From Desulfococcaceae bacterium HSG9 (lineage in GTDB: Bacteria > Desulfobacterota > Desulfobacteria > Desulfobacterales > JAUCGF01), in NCBI GenBank assembly GCA_030378005.1, contig JAUCGF010000083.1:19035-83034 (forward strand): 64,000 bases of DNA, written 5' to 3'. Positions 1 to 9,439 of this stretch are shown here, piece after piece. The stretch's first letter is position 1. Every line of letters begins with the position of its first letter. Under the pieces are notes generated by a model. It worked only from the letters and a program-made list of their open reading frames with translations, did not search any database and was not told the DNA's origin. A program made the position numbers and the translations under genes.

Positions 1-710
1 CGTTGCGCCGCCGAATGCAGATTATTTTTCAGGATCCTTATGCCAGTCTTAATCCGCGGTTCCGGGCAGCATCAATCGTTACCGAACCGCTATCGGCCCG
101 CCTGCGTATGACTAAGGCCCGACGCCGGCAGGAAGCCGCCCGGTTGCTTATTAAAGTGGGATTAAACGCGCATGATGTCCTGAAATATCCCCACGAATTT
201 TCCGGCGGCCAACGTCAGCGACTTGGCATTGCCCGCGCCCTGAGCGTGCAACCCGATTTGATTGTGGCGGATGAACCGGTCAGCGCGCTGGATGTGTCTG
301 TTCAGGCGCAAATTATCAATCTTTTACTTGATCTCAAAGAAAATGCCAATCTTACATATCTGTTTATTTCCCATGATCTCAGCGTTGTTGAATATCTATG
401 TGACCGTATCGCTGTGATGTATTTGGGGCGCATCGTAGAACTGGCTCCTAAAAATAATTTTCGTAATGTACCTCGCCATCCCTATACTAAAATGTTGCTG
501 CATGCTGCTCCGCAGCCTGATCCGCTTATGCCGATGGAAATTGATGTTCGTGACGAAGAAGCGCCTAACCCGATTAATCCGCCTTCGGGATGCGGTTTTC
601 ATCCTCGCTGCCCATACATGCGAAACCGATGTCGTGTGAATGTGCCTTCTCTTGTCAAAGTGGATAAAAGTCATTATGTTGCCTGTTTAAACTTAAACCT
701 TAAAACTTGA
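1..710 (+). CDS. Oligopeptide/dipeptide ABC transporter ATP-binding protein, 5'-truncated by window edge
   Basis: This is the C-terminal 235 residues of an OppF/DppF-type ATPase that powers peptide uptake at the inner membrane. The frame is open to the window edge, so the Walker A half lies outside. Visible motifs are the Q-loop (IIFQDPYASLNP), the signature FSGGQRQRLGIARAL, Walker B (DLIVADEP), the D-loop (SALD) and the switch His (FISHDLS). The tail has the oligopeptide-transporter C-terminal domain with HPYT and the Cys-containing CGFHPRCPY stretch. OppF rather than OppD is inferred from the shortness of the tail. The response regulator that follows starts 15 bp downstream, so the two may be co-transcribed. 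Confidence 0.93.
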   Translation, partial: LRRRMQIIFQDPYASLNPRFRAASIVTEPLSARLRMTKARRRQEAARLLIKVGLNAHDVLKYPHEFSGGQRQRLGIARALSVQPDLIVADEPVSALDVSVQAQIINLLLDLKENANLTYLFISHDLSVVEYLCDRIAVMYLGRIVELAPKNNFRNVPRHPYTKMLLHAAPQPDPLMPMEIDVRDEEAPNPINPPSGCGFHPRCPYMRNRCRVNVPSLVKVDKSHYVACLNLNLKT

Positions 711-725
711 TAACAAAGACACGAT

Positions 726-2123
726 ATGAAAAAACCAATATTTGAAAAAAAAGATATTTTGATTGTTGAAGATGAAGTTTCTTTGTCTAAACAACTGAAA
801 TGGGGGCTTCGACAGATCTATAACGTAACCACTACCAACAATGCTAAAAATGCGCGTAAACTGTTAAAAACCACTTTTTTTCCGGTGATCACTTTGGACT
901 TGGGATTGCCGCCGTCTCCGGATACGTCTGAAGAGGGGTTTCGACTTCTCAAAGAAATGCCCACTTTGGCACCTTACACCAAAGTCATCGTTATAACCGG
1001 AAATGATGAACAGGATAATGCTATCAAGGCGATTTCACTCGGCGCGGCAGATTTCTGCGCCAAACCGATTGATCTGGATATGCTCAAAATTATCCTTGAA
1101 CGCACATTCAAAATAAGTGAACTTGAAAAAGAAAATCGTCGTGCGGAACAATTAGAGGAAGTCGAACATTCTTTGTGCGGTATATACGGTAAATGCCAGA
1201 TAATGAAGGAGCTTTTCAGCTCTATCCGCCAAGTCAGCGACACCGCCTATCCGGTGCTTATACTGGGTGAAAGCGGTACGGGCAAAGAAATGGTGGCCAA
1301 TGCGATTCATCAATTAAGTTCCAAATCAAATCAGTCGTTGGTTGCGATCAATTGTGCGGCCATACCTGAAAATTTACTGGAGAGTGAATTGTTCGGACAT
1401 GAAAAAGGTTCTTTCACAGGTGCGGATGCGGTTAAAATCGGACGATTTGAAAAGGGGCATGACGGTACAGTTTTTCTGGATGAAATCGGAGATATGCCTA
1501 TGGGGCTTCAAGCCAAGTTGCTGCGTTTTTTGCAGGAAGGTACGATTGAACGTGTGGGAGGCACTGAAACATTAAAACTGAATGTGCGCATCTTGGCTGC
1601 AACCAATGTAAACATACGGAATGCCGTAAGTAAAGGGAAATTCCGTGAAGACCTTTTCTTTCGTTTAAATGTGGTTCCGATAAACATTCCGCCATTGAGG
1701 AAACGGCCTGAAGATATTTTATTTTTAATGAATCATTTTATGGAAAAAGAAAGCGGCAATCTCAAACGAACCGATATAGTCGTGTCGAGAGCAGCCCAAA
1801 ATGCCCTAAAACAGCATTCGTGGAGCGGTAATGTCCGGGAACTCCAAAATCGCATCCGCCGGGCTTTGGCAAGTCTTGAAGGCAATTTAATAACACCTGG
1901 GGAACTCGGATTAGAGGATACCACACCTGAACCTTTGGGAGAAGACGAGACTATAGAGGCAAATTCCGTTGTCACACTTAAAAACGCCCGCATTGAAGCC
2001 GAACGTCTGGCGATTCAGGCCGCCATGGCGGCCGCTTCAAACAATATCAGCAAAGCGGCTAAATTATTGGGGACAAGTCGGCCAACCGTGCATAATTTAC
2101 TAAAGAAATACAAGTTAGGTTAG
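726..2123 (+). CDS. prsR: Sigma-54-dependent response regulator, PrsR (PEP-CTERM box) type
   Basis: The protein is an NtrC-class activator. A receiver domain (about residues 10-125) has the phospho-acceptor Asp58 in TLDLGLPP. The AAA+ domain has Walker A GESGTGKE (181-188), the sigma-54 contact loop as GSFTGA and Walker B VFLDEIGD. A Fis-type helix-turn-helix ends the protein (ISKAAKLLGTSRPTVHNLLKK). The receiver sequence, with QLKWGL, DLGLPP and VITGNDEQDNAIKAISLGA, is what I associate with PrsR regulators that control exopolysaccharide/PEP-CTERM loci. No PEP-CTERM gene or partner kinase (PrsK) is in the window. The stop codon TAG lies inside the left arm of a palindromic element at 2120-2220. 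Confidence 0.85.
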   Translation: MKKPIFEKKDILIVEDEVSLSKQLKWGLRQIYNVTTTNNAKNARKLLKTTFFPVITLDLGLPPSPDTSEEGFRLLKEMPTLAPYTKVIVITGNDEQDNAIKAISLGAADFCAKPIDLDMLKIILERTFKISELEKENRRAEQLEEVEHSLCGIYGKCQIMKELFSSIRQVSDTAYPVLILGESGTGKEMVANAIHQLSSKSNQSLVAINCAAIPENLLESELFGHEKGSFTGADAVKIGRFEKGHDGTVFLDEIGDMPMGLQAKLLRFLQEGTIERVGGTETLKLNVRILAATNVNIRNAVSKGKFREDLFFRLNVVPINIPPLRKRPEDILFLMNHFMEKESGNLKRTDIVVSRAAQNALKQHSWSGNVRELQNRIRRALASLEGNLITPGELGLEDTTPEPLGEDETIEANSVVTLKNARIEAERLAIQAAMAAASNNISKAAKLLGTSRPTVHNLLKKYKLG

Positions 2124-2220
2124 TAGCACTTTGTTAGATTACCGGCAAACATCTGTGATTTTTGAAACGTGAAACGTGATTCGTGAAAGTAGAACGAAAA
2201 ATTTTATGAAATGCTACTAA
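2120..2220. repeat. Palindrome-bounded intergenic element, family B
   Basis: The element is bounded by perfect 9-bp inverted ends, TTAGTAGCA at 2120-2128 and TGCTACTAA at 2212-2220. Its left part (2128-2155) matches 63932-63959 with only two mismatches, including the shared core ACTTTGTTAGATTACCGGC. The left arm supplies the TAG stop of the upstream response regulator. Inside are three heptamers of the GAAACGT type (about 2163-2184). No coding capacity is seen, so it is a non-autonomous dispersed repeat. Confidence 0.75.
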
Positions 2221-2242
2221 AGGAGTGTTGCAATCAGAATAC

Positions 2243-2779
2243 TTATAGTTCTCCGTTTTTTTCCAACTTTTCAACCTCTTTGAGAGTTGGTAAGTCTTTT
2301 AGCGTATTCAAATCAAATACTTCAAGAAAAAATTTGGTGGTGGCATAAATCATGGGACGTCCCGGAATTTCACGTCTTCCAAGAATACGAATCAGTTTAC
2401 GATCCAGCAGCAAGCGCAAAACGCCACCGCTATCCACTCCTCTGATCTTTTCGATTTCGCTACGGATGACCGGTTCATTCCATGCGACAATCGACAGGGT
2501 TTCCAGAGCGGCTTTGCTAAGGCGCCGCGGATTGGCTTGAATCATACGGATAATATGCTGCCTATATTCGGGACGACTGCGTATCTGCCATCCACCGGCA
2601 ACTTCACATAAATGGAATCCGCCTCCACGGGCATTATATTCATCCGCCAATGCTTTAAGCGCTTCCCGAATTTCCTTTGTACTAAAATCAAGCGTATTTT
2701 TAAGTGTAGCGACCGCCAAAGGTTTCTCCGCCACAAACAGAATGCTTTCGATGATGTTTTTTATATCACTGTTTATCAT
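2243..2779 (-). CDS. scpB: Segregation and condensation protein B
   Basis: This 178-aa protein matches ScpB, the paired winged-helix subunit that binds ScpA and SMC in the bacterial condensin complex. Characteristic stretches are IIESILFVAEKPL near the N-terminus, LSKAALETLSIVAWNEPVIRSEIE in the centre and the GRREIPGRPMIYATTKFFLEVF segment. The length is normal. ScpA is usually adjacent but is not present here: upstream lies a palindromic element and downstream the response regulator region. No strong ribosome-binding site is visible before the ATG. Confidence 0.93.
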   Translation of the reverse strand: MINSDIKNIIESILFVAEKPLAVATLKNTLDFSTKEIREALKALADEYNARGGGFHLCEVAGGWQIRSRPEYRQHIIRMIQANPRRLSKAALETLSIVAWNEPVIRSEIEKIRGVDSGGVLRLLLDRKLIRILGRREIPGRPMIYATTKFFLEVFDLNTLKDLPTLKEVEKLEKNGEL

Positions 2780-2820
2780 TTAAAAAATTAAATTGCCTAT
2801 CATACTCGGCTTAGTTATAA

Positions 2821-2883
2821 TCAGTAGTATGCAAAAAATCGCTGTGCTTAATTTTTGCGCTCCTGAACTTTCCATCTACTGAT
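2821..2883. repeat. Palindromic element, family A (short copy)
   Basis: The sequence starts TCAGTAG and ends CTACTGA. Its right half (about 2837-2882) is nearly identical to the right half of the full element at 7202-7358, including TTAATTTTTGC, CTCCTGAACTTTCC and the terminal ATCTACTGAT. The left arm appears largely deleted. It lies between scpB and the Omp85 gene with no coding capacity. Confidence 0.7.
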
Positions 2884-3002
2884 ATAGACTGTCACATATT
2901 AAATTTCAGAAAGATTGTTCATAATCTTTGAGTTTTACCCAAGCATTTTTGAAATTATTTAGGTGACTGTCTATAATTGCGATTTTGATATGTACCTTAT
3001 GT

Positions 3003-5825
3003 TTAAAAAGTATAACCGATTGAAAAATAGAGCCTTCCCATACTTTCGTTTTCTTGGGAGTCCAGTTTGAATCCATATAAAAACCCGATAGGGCCGATGG
3101 GTGTGATATATCTTAATCCCAGACCGGCGGCAGAGCGAAATGTTTCGGAATTATCGGCGTCAATCGTATCGGTCAGGCGACCAATGTCATAAAAAACGGT
3201 CAGTTCAATATTCATCCCCATTTCGATGCGTGCTTCCATGCTTCCGATCATGGCCTGCTCGCCACCGAGGGGCCGTCCGTCTTGGTCGTAACGAAACAGA
3301 TTCTCTTTATATCCCCGTATGTCTCTGACGCCACCCATGAAAAAAAGTTGATCGTCAGGTATTTTTTTAATATCGCCATAAGGTTCAAGGCTACCGATTC
3401 GCCCCATGCAGGCCAGGGTCAGACGTTCCCACGGACTGTAATAATAGCGGGCATCGAATTCATATCTTATAAAATTATCCAATGAGTTTTCAAATCCGGT
3501 GGAAATATCGGCGGAAGCAGAGGAATAGACGCCTTTCTTAGGTCGTACAGAGGAATCACGGCCATCGTAGCGCAACGCCGGTGTTGCCACAAACATCCGC
3601 CGTTGCTCTGATTCATCGTTTTCGTAAAATTCGGACGCCGCATTTGTGAACGTATCAGTTCTGAATTGCTCCCTCTGTTCCAGACGGAACGTCAGGTCAG
3701 TAAACAGGCGTTCAATCCATTTACGGCTAAAAGCAAGGGATGTGCCAAATTTGCGTGTGCCAAAATCCTGATTCACTTCTTTTTGTTCTTCCCAGTAAGC
3801 GTCCCAGACAGATGTTATGCGAGATCCGAACAAGCGCGGCTCTCTGATTTTCAAACTGCCTGAATAGCCGATCTCGCTGATTTCCAATTCTGCCGAACCG
3901 TTCATATTGGCTCCGAACAAATTACGATGCCCGGCCTGGGACTGTAGATAGAAAAGGCGCAGCGTATCATAACCGACACCGGATTCGATATAATACGGCG
4001 CCTTTTCCTCAATTTCCGCAAAAAAATGTACTTTGGACGCACGCTCTTTTAATCCGACATATCTGATGTGTGCGCCGTCAATACATGTCAACGCTCTGAT
4101 ATTTTGTTCGGTTTTAAGAATTTTTTGCCGTGAAAAGGGCGTACCCGGCAGCACTTCAAGTTCATTTTCAAAAATTCGGCGTTGGGTCATAAAATTACCG
4201 CTGAAATATACCTCACCGGTCTCTACATACGGTCCCTGATTGACATTATACTCAATTTGAACAAGTGAATGATCGGGATTTGATTTGACGCTGACTTTGA
4301 TTGTAACATGGGGATAGCCTTTTTCGGCTATCAAAGCCACCAGAGTATTGGCATCATCTTCCAATAACACCGGATTAAACGGATTGCCTGCTCGCAATTT
4401 GAGTTCCGCCCGCATTTTTTCGTCTGACTGTAATTTACCGGCATCTGTTTCGGCCTGCCTGATTGTCACCGACTCGACCTGCGTTTGGATGCCTTCGGTG
4501 ATTTTGATGGTAACGTCCGCTTTTTGCTGTCTATACGAAAAATCGAAAATTTGTACCGTTTTATCAACATGGACATTCTGAAAGCCTTTTTGATGATATA
4601 AGGCGGTAATCGCCTTTAAATCATCATCCAGAATCTTGGGAACATAAGCGCCGCTATGAAGCCAACCCGGTCGATGGGTCAACATCTGTTTGGTAATTTT
4701 TTCATCGTCAAAGTGATGGTTGCCTGTGATATAGATTTCATTGACAATTGTTTGGAGGCCTTCATCTATATGTAAGTTTAACAGATGTACGGATTCTTGC
4801 TTTATGATTTCATCTGTTTCCTTCACAGCAATTTTTGTATCCCCAAAGCCGGCCTTCTCATAGCGTTGCCCGATTTTTTTCAGGCTTTGAGCAACCCCGC
4901 GTCCATGCTGGTTGCCTTTGTCTGACAGAACCAAATCTTTTTTAAGGGTGTAGTCCCAAAAAGCGGGGCTACCATCGAAAACCACATCATAACGCGGCCC
5001 GGCTTCAATTTTAAAAAAAAGCGAAACCTCTGTAAGTTCGGGAACTTTATCAGTCGTACAAGTTACTTTGACATCGGCAAAGCCTTTGCTGCGGCAGTAT
5101 TCGGTGATACTTTTTATATCTGTCTTAATATGTTTTTTGATAAAGCGTCCGGCTTCCCAAGGAAGCAGAAAGGCAATATATGTTTTCAGGCGTAATTTAA
5201 GCAGCATTTCCGAAAAAGAATGATTTCCATGTATTTCAAATCGTTTTATTTTATAATATTTACCAGAAGTTATATTGATATCTACAAGTACCTGTCCATC
5301 GGTGTTATCAGTTGTGGCGGACACTTCAATATGAGGGTTTATAAAGCCTTCATTATGATAAAGCTTTTTGATAAGATTCGGCTGCTCATCAAGTTTTTTA
5401 CGGGAAAAATTTTGACCGAAATCAATCGTCAGCGCTTTAAGGACATCTGCATTAAAGAGCGGTGAAGCTCCGGTAATACGGATATTTTTGATTTGTTGAA
5501 ACGGCGTTAATTGAAACACCAGCGTTATGCCGGTTTCATCTTCATGGGAATCCACATGAATTTTTTCAAATCGGCCGCAGTGTTTTAAAGCGTCAAGCGA
5601 TTGCTGAAGTTTTTCCCCGGAAAATGGCCGGTTTTCAGATAAACCAATCAGATTGTAAGCGATGTTACGATACATGCTGTTCGAACTGGCAAGACCATCT
5701 TTGATTTCAACGACGATAGCCGCAATTTCAAAATCAGAAGATGGTATCAGCGGTTCTGCTATGGCAAGTTCGTCATGCACACACAATATCATTAATAGCA
5801 TAATAAATAGTATAAGGTAGCGCAT
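3003..5825 (-). CDS. Omp85-family outer membrane protein (BamA/TamA-like) with many POTRA domains
   Basis: The 940-aa protein begins with a signal peptide (about residues 1-23, ending LAIAEP). A long periplasmic region of repeated POTRA-like units follows; recurring blocks such as IKNIRITGAS, IKRFEIHGNH, VNEIYITGNH and TGEVYFSGNF mark several of them. The C-terminal ~340 residues are a 16-strand-type barrel with the Omp85 motif GGVRDIRGY near residue 830 and a terminal Phe (SIGYTF), as in outer membrane beta-barrels. This suggests a role in inserting or secreting outer membrane proteins. The five or more POTRA units exceed TamA's three. With no bam or tam partner nearby I leave the subfamily open. 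Confidence 0.85.
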   Translation of the reverse strand: MRYLILFIMLLMILCVHDELAIAEPLIPSSDFEIAAIVVEIKDGLASSNSMYRNIAYNLIGLSENRPFSGEKLQQSLDALKHCGRFEKIHVDSHEDETGITLVFQLTPFQQIKNIRITGASPLFNADVLKALTIDFGQNFSRKKLDEQPNLIKKLYHNEGFINPHIEVSATTDNTDGQVLVDINITSGKYYKIKRFEIHGNHSFSEMLLKLRLKTYIAFLLPWEAGRFIKKHIKTDIKSITEYCRSKGFADVKVTCTTDKVPELTEVSLFFKIEAGPRYDVVFDGSPAFWDYTLKKDLVLSDKGNQHGRGVAQSLKKIGQRYEKAGFGDTKIAVKETDEIIKQESVHLLNLHIDEGLQTIVNEIYITGNHHFDDEKITKQMLTHRPGWLHSGAYVPKILDDDLKAITALYHQKGFQNVHVDKTVQIFDFSYRQQKADVTIKITEGIQTQVESVTIRQAETDAGKLQSDEKMRAELKLRAGNPFNPVLLEDDANTLVALIAEKGYPHVTIKVSVKSNPDHSLVQIEYNVNQGPYVETGEVYFSGNFMTQRRIFENELEVLPGTPFSRQKILKTEQNIRALTCIDGAHIRYVGLKERASKVHFFAEIEEKAPYYIESGVGYDTLRLFYLQSQAGHRNLFGANMNGSAELEISEIGYSGSLKIREPRLFGSRITSVWDAYWEEQKEVNQDFGTRKFGTSLAFSRKWIERLFTDLTFRLEQREQFRTDTFTNAASEFYENDESEQRRMFVATPALRYDGRDSSVRPKKGVYSSASADISTGFENSLDNFIRYEFDARYYYSPWERLTLACMGRIGSLEPYGDIKKIPDDQLFFMGGVRDIRGYKENLFRYDQDGRPLGGEQAMIGSMEARIEMGMNIELTVFYDIGRLTDTIDADNSETFRSAAGLGLRYITPIGPIGFLYGFKLDSQENESMGRLYFSIGYTF

Positions 5826-5875
5826 ATATCCCGCCTTTTTTGAGATTAAGAACAGTGATTCAATAACTTCCCCTA

Positions 5876-7156
5876 CTATAAATTCTTTTCCATCATTATC
5901 TCCAACATGGTGTCATCTGCATTTGCCATACCGATTTCACTGATTTTACCTAAATTATAAATTGTTTCTTCAGCCGTTCTTCCGATAAAACCTTCCAAGG
6001 CCGTAATCCCATGATTATTCAAAGCCATATAAGCCGAGCGAATCGCGGAATCAGTGGAACTTACCACTTTTAAAGCACATCCCCCTTTAGCGCCATCGCA
6101 AAGCATACCCCCTAAATCACTGATCAGACTGTTAATCGCCAAAGTGATTTTTTTCATATTTTTTCCTTTTTGTTGATAAACAATGGCCACGGCAGCGCCT
6201 ACGCCGGCCGCAATCGCACAACCGCAAATGGAAGACAAATCACCGGTAAAACATTTTACATAGCTATTTATCAAATGGGATAAAGCGATACTTCGTATAA
6301 TCGTTTTTTTTTTGATTTTAAAACATTTTCCAACATTATAAGGAACCAAAATAGCGACAATCCCTTGATTACCGCTCCCGCCACTGGACATTACCGGCAA
6401 ATTTTTTCCTGCCATTCGAGCATCTGCGGCTGATGCTGCTATTATTTTGCTTGAAGAAAAAACATCATCCAAAAGATAACCCTTCTGCATTAAATCGGAA
6501 AGATAATAACCGACTTTCTCTATTTTTCGCCCCACTTTGGAAATCTTCAAATTCATTTCAATGCCGCGCTTGAGGTAAGAATAATCTTCATCATCAATAT
6601 TTTCGGCTAAATCGACCAATTCGGATATTTTCATCTTCTTTAAAATAGCCTTATATTCCTGATTGGCAGATTTGTTTTCGCCACTTTTTTTCTTTAAAAT
6701 TACTTTATTATTTTTCTCCAGATGAACCAGATTTGTATGACTATTTTTAATTATAGCCCTGGCTGATTCTTTTTCAGTTTTAATAAGAACTTCGATATAT
6801 AAATCCGCCTGTGACTTATCGCAAAAAATTTTTGCTTTTTTTGCTTTAATTAAGGCCTTGGCCTGATTTATCAGCTCAACCTTAGTATTTTTTAAGATTT
6901 CCATTTTTAATTCAGGCTTCTTAATCAATGCCCCCAGAACACCGGCAATCAAATTGCCTTTTTCTCCTCCGGCATTCGGAACAGTTACGGCTAAACCGTT
7001 TTTATAGACACCGGAATCAACCGCTATTGTCATTTCTTCAATTTCATTTTCGAGTACTTTACCGGCAACGCTGGCGGCATAAGCCACCGCAATAGGTTCA
7101 GTGCAACCTAATGCGGGGAAAACCTCATTTTTTAAAACTTCTTTAAGAATATCCAT
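5876..7156 (-). CDS. L-cysteine desulfidase / serine dehydratase-like protein (UPF0597, CyuA/YhaM family)
   Basis: The protein has family hallmarks: an N-terminal PALGCTEPIAVAYAAS block, VPNAGGEKGN, SSGGSGNQGIVAILVPYNVG in the middle, and a C-terminal CDGAKGGCALK segment whose cysteines probably hold an iron-sulfur cluster. Family members break down L-cysteine to pyruvate, ammonia and sulfide. The chosen ATG at 7156 follows a GGAG site at normal spacing. The frame stays open upstream to 7243, but that part is encoded by a palindromic element and is unlikely to be translated. The downstream Omp85 gene is 50 bp away. Confidence 0.85.
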   Translation of the reverse strand: MDILKEVLKNEVFPALGCTEPIAVAYAASVAGKVLENEIEEMTIAVDSGVYKNGLAVTVPNAGGEKGNLIAGVLGALIKKPELKMEILKNTKVELINQAKALIKAKKAKIFCDKSQADLYIEVLIKTEKESARAIIKNSHTNLVHLEKNNKVILKKKSGENKSANQEYKAILKKMKISELVDLAENIDDEDYSYLKRGIEMNLKISKVGRKIEKVGYYLSDLMQKGYLLDDVFSSSKIIAASAADARMAGKNLPVMSSGGSGNQGIVAILVPYNVGKCFKIKKKTIIRSIALSHLINSYVKCFTGDLSSICGCAIAAGVGAAVAIVYQQKGKNMKKITLAINSLISDLGGMLCDGAKGGCALKVVSSTDSAIRSAYMALNNHGITALEGFIGRTAEETIYNLGKISEIGMANADDTMLEIMMEKNL

Positions 7157-7201
7157 TTTTGTTCTCCTCAATATCCTGTGGATAAAACTCTCCTCAATAT
7201 T

Positions 7202-7358
7202 ATCAGTAGATGGAAAAGCCTGAAAATACGGTATGGAGTGCAAAAATTAAGCGAAGCGGTTTTTTGCCGGCATAAGAATCCGCCAGCCTTCGGGTGGTGC
7301 CGGATGCTGAAAATCGTTGCACTTAATTTTTGCACTCCTGAACTTTCCATCTACTGAT
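7202..7358. repeat. Palindromic element, family A (full copy)
   Basis: This 157-bp imperfect palindrome starts ATCAGTAGATGGAAAA and ends CTTTCCATCTACTGAT. Inside the ends sit inverted arms GGAGTGCAAAAATTAAG (about 7235) and CTTAATTTTTGCACTCC (about 7322-7338). Related ends occur at 2821-2883, 22689-22762 and 63680-63927, and the GGAGTGC...GCACTCC core also at 18199, 22586 and 41040. No transposase is present, so it is MITE- or REP-like. Confidence 0.8.
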
Positions 7359-7390
7359 TATGGGAAAACCAATATCAGATCAGTATGATC

Positions 7391-8431
7391 TCATCTAATG
7401 CCGCCTCCGATTAATTTACGCCAAACATTATCTTTACACTGCAATCGTGCGTTTCCATTTCTGACACAATTGATCAGGTAATCCGAAACTTTATCTACAC
7501 CCATGTCGGCCAAGTGATCGCCTACTGAATTTTTGTCAAAATCGCAGGCAAAATTCAGAAAGTCAATGGCATAAGGAATTCCGTCCTTGACCAACAGTTC
7601 GGTCGTATTGATTTCATAGCCCAGAGATTGGTTCAATTTACGAACATACGCTTCAATACGCGCCAGCAGTTCGGGGCCGAAAAAATCCGGATCGACAGAG
7701 TAACTCCCTAACCGCGCACCAGCCACTCTGTCCGGCGGCTCGAAACGGGCTGTGGTGACATCGCCGGCGATATAAAAACAGCGGGCGAACTGCTGATAGG
7801 CGATGTCTTCTTGTAGCATAAAGACCAACGTCCGGCTGAGCCAATTACGTACTGCCATGTCTTTTTCGACGCCTTCAGGATAAATCGGTTTGGTATGGAA
7901 AATCTCGTTGTTGTAGAGGTGGAAGAATTCTTCCGGGCTATGGACTTTGTTGACTGCCAGCCAGCCTCCGCCGGTGACGGGTTTCAACCAGCACGGAAAA
8001 CCGATGTAATCAAAAATCGTCTGCCAATCAGAATTCTCCAGGTACTTTAAGTTGCGCAGTGATTCTGACGTGATGTCGTATAGTTGCGTTGAACCGGCAA
8101 TTGGCAAAAGACAGGTCTTAGGTACGGTCAAGCCGAGGTCAGCGGCCAAAGTAAATCCCAGATATTTGTCGTCCGCGCTCCACAGCATGGGGTTGGGAAT
8201 CACATAAGCGCCGCGTGCTACCGCGGCCTTGAGCATAAACCTGTAATAAGGGTAATCATGTGAAATACGGTCGTAAATCAAATCATAGGCTAACGGTTCG
8301 TCAAGGCGTCCGGCACCTATGGTTGCAATCTCAGCGACTATTTCACCTTTTCCTTTATGGTGGATAGCTTCGATCAGCGCATTTGGGAAATTATATTCTC
8401 GACCAGTTATAATTCCAATTTTTTTTACCAT
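7391..8431 (-). CDS. ATP-grasp superfamily ligase-like protein
   Basis: The fold is suggested by the order of motifs: PKTCLLP then FPCWLKPVTGGGWLAV (ATP-binding Lys and glycine-rich turn), FMLQEDI (hinge), and ELLVKDGIPYAIDFLNFACDFD, where Glu, Asp and Asn would hold Mg-ATP. Such enzymes join a carboxylate to an amine through an acyl-phosphate. The substrate is unknown. The ATG at 8431 follows GGAG at good spacing; an upstream in-frame extension to 8494 is less likely. It lies 84 bp downstream of the S51-like peptidase gene, so the two probably form a peptide-making/peptide-cutting or amidation pair. Confidence 0.75.
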   Translation of the reverse strand: MVKKIGIITGREYNFPNALIEAIHHKGKGEIVAEIATIGAGRLDEPLAYDLIYDRISHDYPYYRFMLKAAVARGAYVIPNPMLWSADDKYLGFTLAADLGLTVPKTCLLPIAGSTQLYDITSESLRNLKYLENSDWQTIFDYIGFPCWLKPVTGGGWLAVNKVHSPEEFFHLYNNEIFHTKPIYPEGVEKDMAVRNWLSRTLVFMLQEDIAYQQFARCFYIAGDVTTARFEPPDRVAGARLGSYSVDPDFFGPELLARIEAYVRKLNQSLGYEINTTELLVKDGIPYAIDFLNFACDFDKNSVGDHLADMGVDKVSDYLINCVRNGNARLQCKDNVWRKLIGGGIR

Positions 8432-8515
8432 TCTAAATCTCCTTTTATTGAGTTGCTTTTTAACGATTGGTTTTGGCGAAACATTGTATTCCAATTGACA
8501 AATTATTATGCCGAA

Positions 8516-9439
8516 TTAATGCTCGGCCAGGATATGGTCGATGCTGACAAACCTGGAAGGAGACCGACTCTGATAATCTGTAATCGTCGGATTGTCAGAC
8601 ATAATGACCCAGGTACCCTGATAACTGTAGTCCGGCGAAAAGACTCTGACCATCACATCACCACCGTTAAAAGTCCATTTACGGCCATCATTGTAAAAAT
8701 GCCCGATGCCCATTCCTTGGCGCGTCTTGATATGAAAATTGTCTTCCGCAAGATCCCATGAATTGTCGATGATAAACTGCAATATCTGCCATTTGTTGCC
8801 TGAGGGGAGAATGCCCTGGTTGGAAGCGATACCGGCATCGTTAGGCAATCCGAACGCAAGATGCCCTGGAAATCTCCGGGCCAATTCGCCCAGATTCGCC
8901 TCTCGGGACCATTCATAATGAAGCGTAGTGGTGACATTGTGTATCAAAGCGTAACAGCTATGATAATCATCTTGCTCACAAACATCACCGAGTTGAACGG
9001 CTCCGGCTGAAAACCCGACCGTTAATTTGCCGGCATTCTGGCGCTGATGGAGACAGTTTCTAAACATGTCATAATCATCGAAAAAATGTCCGCCCATAGC
9101 GTTATAACGTTCGAAACCCAGCTTAACAGCACCGCCTCCCAGAATGACGACCTCGCTGTCTTCGACCATTTTAAAAAATATTTCGGCATCATAACGCGAC
9201 AGGTTGTCATGCCAAAAAAAGACCCTGGCATCAAGGCCAAAAGGGATGAATCGGTCGAAATACCATTTGAAAGTGCCATACGAATAATCCTGAGATTCAC
9301 GGCTTTCCATGCCAAAAGGTAAGTACAATACGCTTTTGTTGTGGGGATGGTCCAAGGCGCGCTGGACGATCCAATCTTTGTGCAGATACTCACAACGGTT
9401 ATGGGAACTATAAATCAAGGCGGTTGGTTTAAGATACAA
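8516..9439 (-). CDS. Peptidase S51-like protein (cyanophycinase/dipeptidase E fold)
   Basis: The 307-aa protein shows the class I glutamine-amidotransferase-like pattern used by S51 peptidases: a beta-strand then glycine turn (VVILGGGAVKLGF) and the nucleophile elbow GFSAGAVQ with the candidate catalytic Ser, about 30 residues apart. No signal peptide is seen, so it is probably cytosolic. The start is TTG at 9439, six bases after an AGGAG site; no ATG is better placed. The pairing with the downstream ATP-grasp gene suggests both act on the same peptide-like compound. Exact substrate unknown. Confidence 0.7.
   Translation of the reverse strand: MYLKPTALIYSSHNRCEYLHKDWIVQRALDHPHNKSVLYLPFGMESRESQDYSYGTFKWYFDRFIPFGLDARVFFWHDNLSRYDAEIFFKMVEDSEVVILGGGAVKLGFERYNAMGGHFFDDYDMFRNCLHQRQNAGKLTVGFSAGAVQLGDVCEQDDYHSCYALIHNVTTTLHYEWSREANLGELARRFPGHLAFGLPNDAGIASNQGILPSGNKWQILQFIIDNSWDLAEDNFHIKTRQGMGIGHFYNDGRKWTFNGGDVMVRVFSPDYSYQGTWVIMSDNPTITDYQSRSPSRFVSIDHILAEH

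Noticed and set aside
7157..7243. N-terminal extension of the cysteine desulfidase family protein
   Set aside because: The extra 29 residues are coded partly by the palindromic element at 7202-7358 and lack a ribosome site; ATG 7156 has GGAG at good spacing.
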